Assembly: GCA_918026815.1 (NCBI GenBank)
Contig: CAKJVC010000014.1
Span: 124,001-188,000, forward strand
Reading direction: 5' to 3'
Length of the DNA: 64,000 bases
Source: Chalara sp. BL73
Taxonomy: Eukaryota > Ascomycota > Leotiomycetes > Helotiales
Under the pieces are notes generated by a model, which did no database searches, had not been told where the DNA came from, and saw only the letters and a list, made by a program, of their open reading frames with translations. Made by a program: the position numbers and the translations under genes. Every line of letters starts with the position of its first letter. The stretch's first letter is position 1. Positions 11,601 to 20,211 of the stretch are shown here, piece after piece.

Positions 11601-12706
11601 TGTGGGTGTTTACTTACAAATTCGACAAAGACGGGTTTTTAACAAAATACAAAGCTCGGCTAGTCGTACGAGGTGATTTAGAAAAAACTACAGCTGAAGA
11701 AGAAACATATGCTGCAACATTAGCTACCAGAGTGTTCAGGGCACTTATGGCTATTGCAGCTTATTTCGGTCTTGACATTTATCAATTTGATGCAATCAAT
11801 GCTTTCACTAACAGCTTGATTGACAAAATAGTGTTCGTACGAACTCCAGAAGGTTTTGAAGTCCCAGGATTCGTTTTACGTCTCGTACGAGCACTATACG
11901 GTCTTAGACGCTCTCCACTACTTTGGTTCAACGACCTTAAAGCAACTTTGCAAAGTCTAGGATTAACTCTAGTTCCAGAAGCACAATGCTTGTTCACAAA
12001 TCGCTATTTGATAGTGTTTTTCTATGTGGACGACTTTATTATTCTATGCCACCCAACGCACAAAAAACACTATCTGGAGTTTCGTACGAAGCTTATGCAA
12101 CAATATGAACTTCGGGAGATAAACAATTTTGAATGGTTTTTGGGTATACGTGTCGTACGAAATAAAGAACAAAGAAAAATCTGGCTTATTCAAGATTCTT
12201 ACATAGAAAACATAGCAACAAAGTACAATTTGATCGGCCAGTCAGCTCCAAAAACTCCATTGACAACATCTATTCTAAAGCCGTACGAAAGTCAAGCTAC
12301 GCCAGAAGAAATTCGGGCATATCAACAACGAGTAGGATCTTTAAATTATGCTGCAGTATCATGCAGGCCTGATATTTCACGAGCAGTGCAAAAACTGTCA
12401 GAATTCTTAACTAATCCTAGTCCACAACATTTGGACGCAGCAAACAAAGCAATTTTGTACTTGTACCAAACTCGTACGAAAGCAATCGAGTACAATTCCG
12501 ACTTGACTGAAGCAGTATTTCAAACAATGAGTGATGCAGCATTTGCAGATGACGTACGAACAAGACGCAGCACAGAAGGCTATTTATTTACGTTGTTTGG
12601 AGGGCCAATAGATTGGCGATGCACTAAACAGTCAACGGTGTCTACTTCAACAACTGAAGCTGAACTATTAGCATTGTCACATACTGTACGACAACTATAC
12701 TGGTAG
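8654..12706 (+). CDS. Copia Gag-Pol polyprotein, ended by a premature TAG in RNase H
   Basis: One frame of 1350 codons from the first ATG after the primer-binding site. In order: UBN2/Gag-like region (about residues 1-260); a short zinc-knuckle-like CxC-x3-H-x4-C (about 270-282); aspartic protease DSGA (about 354); GAG-pre-integrase (WHARMGH, about 498); integrase with the D...D...E triad (HFDLI about 561, HMDGE about 623, NGAIERS about 657); reverse transcriptase (YKARLVVRGD, YQFDAINAF, catalytic FYVDDF about 1125); and RNase H up to TEAELLALS. It stops at TAG 12704-12706 just after LYW, where copia elements normally continue. The same frame stays open to 13006. The stop probably disables the C-terminal RNase H, although readthrough cannot be excluded. 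Codons overlapping the GTACGA motif give a visible excess of VR, RT and SYE/SYD dipeptides. Confidence 0.95.
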   Translation: MAQKAHTVVLGSDKEWIEWLEIVKSYAIKADIWKNVDPSETVRKDLKAPVRPTPASVRQNAELYSTLTADEKEQLRILQLEFEYERKVYDRQKAGMNDLRTKIQETIKIDYLHYTYKCDTPYEMLVNLKNRFAPTDAVRERELIHQWKGLAQTPKDQDMEAWIMQWETSYDECVTASIPDVAGNRPLYDFVAAVSTVAPGFADVWNVKLAEGSTETFKGLVQNFRNYRRTVSQYYSTTSYGVFTTQKPELSATKADKKSKKKERLLPWCVCKQRHYFADCPYFNLDLRTKDWKSDQSIVAKADKARQNPKYQTSLSKIKNPVRTNNEVTPSAFITCFTADSSTDFMLKNSIILDSGATIHVCNNLSKFISYEDAKNKEVVIAGASQVEITGWGTVEIVAKCKTQPDSVRRFVLTNVAYVPTFRTSVAALRKFLQRDVHFDTKQSCLTFQNQVFCELINIADQWVIEYNPTSYESKNDISAFPSSSHKPKPVRKSTMTEWHARMGHLSEEALSHLPYEAEGVEFTNKAYNNNCEVCRTTNAKKLVSRRPTNKSTIPFERVHFDLIPMKESSGGEQLISHFLCDATRTNFVYTIANKREESTLGTIKAFAALVRTRWNCTIKFFHMDGESSLGKAFDAWILEQGITVEKSPPYTKEQNGAIERSGQTLILRATSLRTSAGLPEHLWPEFFKTAAYLLNRSPTKSLHWLTPLEKLQAFVRIVNPCPDLRHLVSYGCKAYPLIQKRLKLDRTDPRAEIGFLVGYESSNIFRVWIPRQKRVIATRDVTFDESQFYDSSYDYNTIPVTTFHTLQTLNAEPEQEEIYNSITVDTGTQYQDEIDTESSKSDLNVQASYENNRQLITPEQTPETENQPADTNTDSYEYETFKEIGLDLNESNILPSRTRTQKQGFTLQHKAYFTAFLAQSSQKIHRTTLPPAPKNWKAMLQHSHAREFQAAAEKEYTDLKNRDTFRLVRQEETAEYYCIPVMWVFTYKFDKDGFLTKYKARLVVRGDLEKTTAEEETYAATLATRVFRALMAIAAYFGLDIYQFDAINAFTNSLIDKIVFVRTPEGFEVPGFVLRLVRALYGLRRSPLLWFNDLKATLQSLGLTLVPEAQCLFTNRYLIVFFYVDDFIILCHPTHKKHYLEFRTKLMQQYELREINNFEWFLGIRVVRNKEQRKIWLIQDSYIENIATKYNLIGQSAPKTPLTTSILKPYESQATPEEIRAYQQRVGSLNYAAVSCRPDISRAVQKLSEFLTNPSPQHLDAANKAILYLYQTRTKAIEYNSDLTEAVFQTMSDAAFADDVRTRRSTEGYLFTLFGGPIDWRCTKQSTVSTSTTEAELLALSHTVRQLYW

Positions 12707-13006
12707 CAACGATTCTTTGCAGCTATTAAGTTTAACTTGAAGCAAGAACACCAGGTATATTGTGACAATATGCAAACCGTACGATTAGTGGTTCAAGAAA
12801 CACCAAAACTTGTCACTAAGCTGAAACATGTAGACATACATAATCATTGGTTGCGACAAGAAGTTGAGAATGGAAATCTCAAAGTTGAATGGATTCGTAC
12901 GACAGACATGAAAGCAGATGGATTTACTAAAGCATTAACTCGCCAGAAGCACGAACACTTCGTACGACAACTCAACTTGGTGGAGTTGCAAAAGGAACAA
13001 AACTAG
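12707..13006 (+). pseudogene. C-terminal RNase H remainder of copia Pol, beyond the in-frame TAG
   Basis: The frame is the same as the polyprotein (12737 and 8654 are congruent modulo 3). It includes the conserved copia endings: a CDN motif (VYCDNMQTVRL), then KHVDIHNHWLR and the terminal TDMKADGFTKAL. Only one codon separates it from the upstream domain: TGG-TAG-CAA, where related proteins have two tryptophans (YWW). A TGG to TAG change is the simplest explanation. Confidence 0.85.
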
Positions 13007-13228
13007 GCTTATGCAAACAATCATTTTATGTGTTGCTTTTTATGTATTGAGCTTTAGTGTATTGTCTTTTGCTTCTTGGTTTCGCTTTGCAGCTACTGAT
13101 CTCAAGCACCACGTAACGGTGAAGCAACAGCTTGAGTGCCACTTGACAGTCGACGTTTAAGCCCGTACGACACAGCCAGACACAGCCAGACAATTGTGCT
13201 TGCAAACATAAAAAAGACTCGTACGAAC

Positions 13229-13714
13229 CTAAAGAATTATAGGGTTCCCTCTGTCCCCTGGCGGTGGCAGCGGCAATGGTCGCCTACGATCGCCTTCAGG
13301 TTCACCGTCGCCAATGAACCTTCCAGCATCATCCGGCGGCGGACCAGGTACACAACGTGCAGCATGGTCACGCCACTTGCAATTGCCGCAGGCATTCCCA
13401 AAATGTCCCCACACCGTACGACATTCAGGAAATGGGCGGAGCCCACGGCGTTGGCATTCAGAACAGCCATCTTGGATGACAACACCAGCCCGTTGTATAA
13501 GGATAGCATTGATGTAGGACGGCCGATGAGTAGCCACCTGCTGAGGTGTAATGGCTCCTCGTACGAAGAGCACATTACGTCCTGGCATTGCCAAGACTGC
13601 TTGTTGCAGGTTGTTGTGGACCAGCGGTGCCAATTGCTGGCCAGCCACGTAAAGGACAGAGTGACCCTGTCCGTTGGCGTTGGCGTTGGCGGCGGCGACA
13701 ACGGCATTGTACAA
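13229..13714 (-). CDS. Antisense open frame in the copia 3' region, DUF3716-like cysteine motif
   Basis: A minus-strand frame of about 160 residues lies between pol and the 3' LTR. Its C-terminal half contains CSECQRRG, RPFPEC, then GNACGNCKW and a final C. This spacing resembles the fungal DUF3716 zinc-ribbon-like domain, a resemblance from memory not tested by search. The end is proline- and arginine-rich. There is no ATG at the 5' end of the open frame, so it probably continues upstream by splicing. On the minus strand a Q-codon repeat ends in GTAAGT near 13912, the next exon begins after TATAG near 13838, and a second GTAAGT follows near 13780. The exact exon structure is unresolved. It could be a captured host gene or an element-encoded antisense accessory gene. 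Confidence 0.5.
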   Translation of the reverse strand: MYNAVVAAANANANGQGHSVLYVAGQQLAPLVHNNLQQAVLAMPGRNVLFVRGAITPQQVATHRPSYINAILIQRAGVVIQDGCSECQRRGLRPFPECRTVWGHFGNACGNCKWRDHAARCVPGPPPDDAGRFIGDGEPEGDRRRPLPLPPPGDRGNPIIL

Positions 13715-13780
13715 AACAAGAGCCCTATCACCGTACGAACTCCAATCAGCTACAGTTTCGTACGATGACCACTACTTACA

Positions 13781-13831
13781 TGATGATGGTGGTGATGGTG
13801 GTAGTGGTGGTGGTGGTGCTGCTGCTGCTGT
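13781..13831. repeat. GGT/GCT trinucleotide microsatellite
   Basis: An imperfect GGT/GAT run grades into GCT repeats. On the minus strand it reads as CAG then CAC/CAT codons (Q then H in one frame). It is flanked on that strand by a TATAG acceptor and a GTAAGT donor, so it may be an exon of the antisense gene. Confidence 0.8.
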
Positions 13832-13913
13832 TCTATAACAAAAGTTAGCCATTGGAAACAACATCGTACGAAGCTACACAGTTTTATTATTGCACAATCA
13901 AAAGAATACTTAC

Positions 13914-13943
13914 GTTGTTGCTGTTGCTGTTGCTGCTGTTGTT
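13914..13943. repeat. TTG/CTG trinucleotide microsatellite
   Basis: On the minus strand it reads CAA/CAG codons and is followed directly by GTAAGT. Splicing to the microsatellite at 13781-13831 would join Q codons in phase, which favours an exon over a simple repeat. Confidence 0.75.
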
Positions 13944-14091
13944 CAAGGAAGAAAAGAAAAAAAAGGGAAATTCAGTAAATACATTGTGGGAAAAGCTAGG
14001 AGATTCCCAAATCAGGAAGGGACCTCATCAGGAAAGCACCTGGTTACACATGGCTTTCGTACGAAGCGAGGCTTGGCAGGAGCACAAACCT

Positions 14092-14098
14092 AAGGGGG
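14092..14098 (+). other. Polypurine tract of the copia element
   Basis: AAGGGGG ends two bases before the 3' LTR, the expected place for the plus-strand primer in reverse transcription. Confidence 0.65.
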
Positions 14099-14100
14099 TG

Positions 14101-14235
14101 TGTTGAAGGCCATATGTGTCATGTGAACTGTCACGTGATCCATGTACGGAATAGGTTTGGTCTCAGCCTACAATATGTATATATCACTCGTTTTCTCTGA
14201 TTCTGTAGAAGAATCAAGCACTTTTCACTTCAATA
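14101..14235 (+). repeat. 3' long terminal repeat (135 bp)
   Basis: Identical to 8382-8516. On the minus strand its last bases supply the codons LLK and the TGA (14225-14227) that now terminate the interrupted oxidoreductase frame. Confidence 0.95.
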
Positions 14236-15232
14236 GCTTGCCACCTTTGGATAACCACTTATAGAAAGAAACCGCAAATCTGCGAGCACCGGAATCCGCC
14301 TGAACGACAAGATTCTGGTACTGAATCTCGACTCCAAGACCCTCCCAGACTGCCCCATAGATCGGCTCCACATCTGGAAGCAGGCCTTCAGAATCCCAGG
14401 CACCTCCTTCTTTGGACCTTACGATGGCTATCTTTCCACCATGTTGAAGCAAACTAATTATTCTCTTGACAGTAGAACCTTCCGAGATGCAATCGAACGC
14501 GTAATGGAATCCTGCACCTCCAGTTAATTGCAGAGCTTGTTGCTGCCATTCGCTGTCTCTATAGTCTACAAGGTCATTGTAGAAATAAGGCGCGTTCCGC
14601 AATAAAGAGAACCGCGCTTTGCTTGCAGAACCAATGAGCTTGATTGGACGACCGCTAGCCTCGGAGAATCGCCGAATAAGCTGAGCAGCATAAAGTGCGA
14701 CACTTGTGGATGCGCCATATATGAAAAAGTTTAATAACTCGCCTTCTTCTAAATTTAATACCGTAGAGCTACCATCCTTCACTTCTGAGGTGGATTCCCA
14801 CTCAAATGGAGCCGGCAATCGCAGGCGGTAGAAAAGTGCTTGAGCCGCGGTCAGCGCGCACAAGCTCACGGTAGCTGCCTGCGCGAACGAAACAGGACCG
14901 GAAATCTCCCATAGAAGGTCTGCAGGACATATCAAGTATTCTGCAAAAGCACCAGGCCGATCGTTTGAGCTACAAGCCCCTTGCAGGAACCCAGCGACCC
15001 TGTGGTCCGGCTTGAAGTTGACGCCCCCTCCATCTGCAACCACAGTGCCAGCAAAATCGCTACCAACAATCCTCCCAGTCTCCCCCAGAGGGTTGAATAC
15101 GTAAAGAGCGTCTACGGGGTTGAGAGCGATCGCCTGTACTCTGATAAGCACCTCACCATGCGCTGGTTTTGGTATATCGACTTCCTGAACCGATGCTGTT
15201 CTTGTTTGTGCGTCGAGTACTAGTGCCTTCAT
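14225..15232 (-). pseudogene. ToxD-like/trans-enoyl-reductase-like oxidoreductase, truncated by copia insertion
   Basis: An MDR-superfamily NADPH-dependent oxidoreductase of the fungal ToxD/trans-ER branch (no zinc ligands seen). These act in the cytosol on quinones or as enoyl reductases beside polyketide synthases; no synthase is in the window. It is an uninterrupted frame of 335 residues. The GroES-like N-terminus has PKPAHGEVLIRVQAIALNPVD and the block GRIVGSDFAGTVV; the nucleotide-binding Rossmann region starts near FIYGASTSVALYAAQL. Up to GGKL the protein matches the family, then three LTR-encoded residues and a stop replace the last 61 residues, which now lie at 8189-8381. The loss removes the conserved C-terminal EK-V-Y region, so the product is probably non-functional. 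The start ATG is at 15230-15232. Confidence 0.88.
14236..14240. repeat. Target-site duplication, right copy
   Basis: GCTTG directly after the 3' LTR, matching 8377-8381. Confidence 0.93.
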
Positions 15233-16131
15233 AGCGGTACAGTGTCTATGTTACTATCTATTCGTGTGAGGCTAGATATTTCCTTCATTTGAAAGTAGAG
15301 TCGGTTGCGTGCAAGTTTAATAGTTGCAACGTAAAAGACTTGATTAGTCATCATGATGGCATCAGCCATTTTGCAAAACCGATCATTCCCCACTTGGTCA
15401 TTAGAGCAATGCATATCACTTGATAAGAATTTTGGACTTGAACTAAGAAAAAATCCTATGATATGCCTCCTTTTGCCCAAAGGCAGATTTATTTCGTTTT
15501 AGTGGACCCAGCCCAGGCGTAGCCGATCCTCAAGCTAATAGCCGATCCTATAGCCAATGAGACACAAGTATATAGCCAATGCGACCCACTTTACTTAGCC
15601 AGCTCTCAACGTCCATCTCCAAAGGCCTTTCCCTCGCCATCCTTCACTATGGTCCGCAACTACTTCATACATCTCAGGATGTCCAATATGTACTCAGAGA
15701 TTCTACTCCCACGATTGCGAAGTGCAGAGACTGCGCCGATCTATCGAACCTCATCGTCTATCCTGGAGTATGGGTGTTTGGGAGAGATCTTCTACCTAAA
15801 AGGGATGCTGTCTCATGGATCGATCCAAGTTCGCTTGTACCGAGTATCTCTGGCGATTGAGAATGTTATCGGCGATTTTGTGACTTTATCTTCCTTCAGG
15901 GTATCCTCTGAACGTATCTTGGGACGAGGTGCGCCAGCCTAAGTGCGCCAGCTATCCCAAGTTCAACTACATGTAAGCCAATTATATGCCATTATTCTTC
16001 ATGATTAGATACAATGGTTGCCTAAATATGGTGAACTTTACGGACGGCTGGCATCTACAGGGAGTAGGAGGAGGGAGTCACCATTACCTGAGGTGTCCAT
16101 CCTTGGCTTAGCCCGAAATGAACCGCTTGGA
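15233..16131. other. Intergenic, short direct repeats
   Basis: No gene recognised. Two copies of TAGCCGATCCT lie at about 15519-15550, two copies of TATAGCCAATG at about 15550-15583, and GTGCGCCAGC occurs twice near 15928-15952. Frames at 15579-15942 lack motifs. Confidence 0.4.
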
Positions 16132-16139
16132 TATAAATA
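16132..16139 (+). promoter_or_regulatory. TATA box of the rvt gene
   Basis: TATAAATA lies 104 bp upstream of the rvt ATG, at a usual distance for a core promoter. Confidence 0.55.
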
Positions 16140-16242
16140 GTGAGCACAACCCCTCTTTTGGCGAACGCCTTTCTCCTTCTCTCACTTCTATGAACAATTA
16201 AGTCTGAACTTCAACCAAAAACATCGGCATTACCCATACATC

Positions 16243-19200
16243 ATGACTTCATCTAGTGGAAGTGTCTTTTCTAACACCCTACAAGAGATCACAACTACGA
16301 AGCTGCAGGAAGTTTCCAAGCGGCGTGCAGAATTTGAACAAAAGAAGAAGACTCTTCTTTCTGCTCTAGAATGTGAAAAGGATGGCATCAGACGTCTCAC
16401 TATCTTATCTGATGGTGTTAAGGATTGTTATGGTGTAAAGACAAATGCTACGGGATGCGTTATTAGAGGCCAGATCGACAATAAACGTCTCGAGATTGAA
16501 CTGAAGAATCTCGACTCCTTGTTAACTCAAGCCCGCTACGATCCTTCTGTCTCCACCAAAGCTTTCGATTCTTGGGAAACTTCGCTCCTGTGCCACTTGG
16601 ACACCCAGTCCCTTAAATTTGCATATGCTTCCTTGTACGGGCAGCTGGTGACAGAATGGCTGTCATCTGATGAAGCAATTCAGAATGACGACGCGATTGT
16701 CGGGGACAGTAATAGCGAATCTCAACTCCAGGAAGAAGAACTTCGCAAGCAGAGGCTGGAGTCCAGGCTGGAATGGGAGCGAAACGTATTCGAGCCTGCC
16801 GAAGTGGATGTGGACAAGCTTCAGAAATTTTTGAAGACTCTATTTGATGATGAAGGGCCAACTAAGACAAAAGCCAAAGCCTTGAAGCAGTTCCATGATG
16901 AAGTAGCAGAATTCGAGGTTGAACTCTCAAGGCCAAATCAGTTCAACATGTACACACTGGGCTGGGCGATAAAAGGATTGTTGGCGTCAGATCTCCTCTC
17001 AAACGAGAAGCGAGAGGTCTTGAAAGACTTCGATGGTAATAATATTATCCTTACTGAACTGGCAGATGTCCTTAATATGAGACTCGCGGCATTGCATTCT
17101 TGGTCGTGGGGATCTAGCGTCGTTCTCGAGCAGCGTCGAAAAATCAGTGGTGACTACAATATTCACATGCATGAAGATCTCTTGCAGGCTATCTTCCTTC
17201 AGTACATTGGGGTAAAGTGGTCGGTATTCTTCAAAGGCGCGTTCAAACGCTTCTGTAAGGTCGGCGGACCCTGGATCGATGTTCGAGCGAACGTTCCCGG
17301 TATCGATAAAAAGAGAATCGGGTACTATCTTGGCCCAATCATGCAACAAGGGGCCAGAGTCATCCAGACCGCAAGACGAAGTCGACATCGCAAGAATTAC
17401 TTTATGGCTCAGCTTCTTGATGCGGAAGATCAGGGGATTGAGGCTGTGGATGGAGAAGAAGAAGCTAAGTTCCAAACCGCTTCCACGAGCCATCGAACTA
17501 GGCAAACAGCAAGAATATCCACAGGCGGTAAAGCCCCACGAAGACAAATAGCCTCTAAAGCAGCCAGAAAATCAGCGCCACCCAGAGATGAAGACTCTCT
17601 AACAGAGTCAGATGATGATGATTACGGGAATAAGAAACCCATGGAGACCAAACAGCGCCTTCTACATCTTCTGTCGACTGAAATCGCTGTAAATACTAAG
17701 ATTCACGGCGAGATTACTGTCTTACACTCTGCTTTTGACAGCTGGAACTCACTCCTGCCCCACGTAACAATCCAGACCGCACTCGAATTCTTTGGCGTGT
17801 CTGATAAGTGGCTAAAGTTCTTCCGGCAATATCTTGAGGCGCCTCTCAAATTCCTGGATGATGACGAGTCCCACCCAGCGCGCATTCGACGACGTGGCGC
17901 TCCTGCTTCCCATGTTCTTAGTGAAGTCTTTGGCGAGGTGGTCTTATTCTGCTTGGACTTTTCAATCAACCAATCGACTTCCGGGAAATTGCTATATCGA
18001 CTTCACGACGACTTCTGGTTCTGGACCCCGGAGCATGCTATTGCTGTGAAGGCTTGGAATGCGGTGCAAAGGTTCACTTCTGCCACAGGTACCGACCTAA
18101 GCGACATGAAGACCGGATCCGTTCGTATCTCTGGGAACTTAGATATCGAGCTACCCATAGATAGAAGTCTACCAGAAGGAGAAATTGCATGGGGCTTTCT
18201 TCGACTGTCACCGCATACCGGACGCTTCGAGATTAATCAAGAAGCGGTAGAATTGCATATAGAAGAGCTCCGTAAGCAATTACAGGGAGAGCGCACAAGC
18301 GTGTTCTCGTTCATCCAGACTTGGAACACCTACGTTGCGGTATTCCTTACAGCTAACTTTGGCAAACCGGCCAACTGTTTCGGCCGTCAACACGTTGATG
18401 AAATGTTAGCCACGCATTCGCGCATTCAGCGTGAAATCTTTGGTTCTGAATCACCCCTCAGCTCCAACAAGGGTCTTAAGGAGAGAAGCGTGGTGGATTA
18501 TCTTAAAAAAGTCATTGAGCAACGTTTTGGTGTCACTAAAATCCCAGACGCATTTTTTTACTTCCCAGTCGAGATTGGGGGCCTCGATCTTCAGAGCCCC
18601 TTCATTAACATCCTTCCGATCCATAATTCTGTCATTGATGACCCCGCTACTCTGCTCAAGACCTTTGAAGAGGCTGAGTTGGCACATTATCACAATGCCG
18701 AGGCTAGGTTCAAGAAGGGCGAAATCGATGACGAGCGCTACGCCCTTGATGATCCTGATTGTAAGTGGCATTTTCATAACTAGACTTCCTGCGTTCATGC
18801 TTTCTCTGATTTGAGGATTGCTGTGCGGCTTTCAGTCAATTCTTATAATTGATAATTGCTAAAGAAAACATAGGGGAGCCTATAGAACCTGAAGGAAAAG
18901 AAACGTTTTTCAGCTTCGAAGAGTTTACCCGGTGGCGAGAGGAATTGTGTTTCGATTACCAGAATGAGCTTTGCGATGTCTACCAACAACTTCTCAGGGA
19001 GCCTGAGCCGGAAAGTCTTGATGCGGATGCCAAGATTACCAGTGCCTTATCGGCACTAGGGCAGCACAGCAATCTGAGAGGCATCTATACAAATTGGGGC
19101 AGCATGGAGCCGTACTGGAGATGGATTGTCATGTCCTACGGGCCGGAAGCTATTGACCGGTTTGGGGGACTGAACCTTGTGGACACGGGATTGCTGCCTA

Positions 19201-19250
19201 TGGGAATGGTCAGTTTGTTCAGGAACAAGAGAGTAAATTGGCAAGGCTAG
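16243..19250 (+). CDS. rvt: Domesticated cellular reverse transcriptase (RVT family), two exons
   Basis: Exons 16243-18760 and 18874-19250 give 964 residues. RVT genes are single-copy cellular reverse-transcriptase relatives in many fungi, not mobile; their biological role is unsettled. The N-terminus is the typical coiled coil (TLQEITTTKLQEVSKRR...FEQKKK). The finger/palm core includes GAPASHVLSEVFGE...LFCLDF (motif B region), the catalytic block RLHDDFWFW with two adjacent Asp (about residues 589-590), and IAWGFLRLSPHTGRFEI (about 645-662). The C-terminal MEPYWRWI and VDTGLLPMGMV...WQG blocks come from exon 2. The region aligned with motif A reads VLHSAFDSWNSLLPH (around residue 497), with Ala where I expect the first catalytic Asp. 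A basic, low-complexity insert lies at about 410-460. There are no LTRs, repeats or endonuclease around it. The intron (18761-18873) has a GTAAGT donor and TAG acceptor. Confidence 0.85.
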
Positions 19251-20211
19251 TATCATGGTCATGGGCTGTGTAATATATTCTGGCTTTCCTTTGTCTTGAA
19301 TAAATTTTTGTCATGCTTTTCGTGCTGTACTGTTGCAATTTGCCGTTTTGTCATCTCCAAATCTTTCCTAAAAGGCGCTGCTACAGCCTTTTCCTTCAGC
19401 TCTCCGATTGTGGAATTTTGGTGTTCCCGAATGGGAGTGTTCAAAGCGAAAGTGTCAGGTCATGTATTTTTATCTTGATGCACGGTGCGGAAGGCCAGAA
19501 TGAGGCACCTAAATTGACTCGAGTGATGCATCTTTTGCGGAAATCTCCAGATGAGCATTTACAAAGGCCTCGATTGTCATTGCTTTTCTCTTCTTTTCCT
19601 TTCGCTCTGTCCACGAAAAAAATCTAGGCGCCAATTATGCGTTTGAAAGTGGAACAGGAGTTACTTCTTGAGCTTCAGCTTGGAGTTCACAGTTCCAAAT
19701 GTCGAGCTCTAGTTCTGCAAACACCTTGATGTTTAACTTTTAATCCTCACCATCTAGTTCAGTCAGAATGAGGCTTCCTTGAGTTTTTGCCTTTCTGGTT
19801 GAGCGATGCGGAAGTCCATCTAATCTAGATTAGGCGACCGGGGAAAAGAAAGCCCAACATCGTCAAAAGAAGGGAAGTCGACGAAGTGTCATTGGCGGTT
19901 TGGTCGCCGACAAGAGTTTTGGCGAGATTGCGGTGCAGAATAGGGTCTTCTCAAGCCACAGCTGAGGTTTTCGTGTAACCTCGGCTTTCTAGAGCCTCAG
20001 GAAACCAATATCTGGTCCCTGCATGTCTCGAGTGCTGCCCGTGCTCAGTATTTCCTTTTTTAGCACTGCCTTGATCGTGGGAATGTTATGATGAACAGTC
20101 ATACCTTTAGATCCGAGATCATCCCGTTGCTTTGGATCTGATATAGATCTTACCCCTCATCTATGTAAGTCACCCAGAGCACCAGATAAAACAAGACACC
20201 AGTTCATCACG
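19251..20211. other. Intergenic, no gene recognised
   Basis: Rvt terminator region and presumed CFEM promoter. Frames near 19296-19627 show no motif. Confidence 0.45.

Larger units (their letters stand above)
8382..14235 (+). mobile_element. Ty1/copia LTR retrotransposon, 5.85 kb, recent insertion
   Basis: The element has two identical 135 bp LTRs (TGTTGAAG...CTTCAATA) flanked by GCTTG duplications. Inside are a primer-binding site complementary to the initiator-tRNA anticodon region, one long gag-pol frame in copia order (protease, integrase, reverse transcriptase, RNase H), a 1.1 kb 3' non-pol region and a short polypurine tract. Zero differences between the LTRs imply recent integration. 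One in-frame TAG truncates the RNase H. The internal sequence carries a dense series of the palindrome TCGTACGA, and the 3' region holds an antisense open frame. The element is inserted in the coding region of a minus-strand oxidoreductase gene. Confidence 0.96.

Noticed and set aside
13136..13768. Plus-strand frame of 210 codons in the copia 3' region
   Set aside because: It has no domain and odd composition. The minus-strand frame over the same bases has a structured cysteine motif, so this is treated as its shadow.
16999..17547. Minus-strand frame of 182 codons inside rvt
   Set aside because: It lies entirely opposite the conserved RVT coding sequence and shows no motif; a shadow frame.
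16243..19250. Rvt as part of a retrotransposon
   Set aside because: No LTRs, target duplications, poly-A tail, endonuclease or RNase H. The domain order matches the single-copy cellular RVT family.
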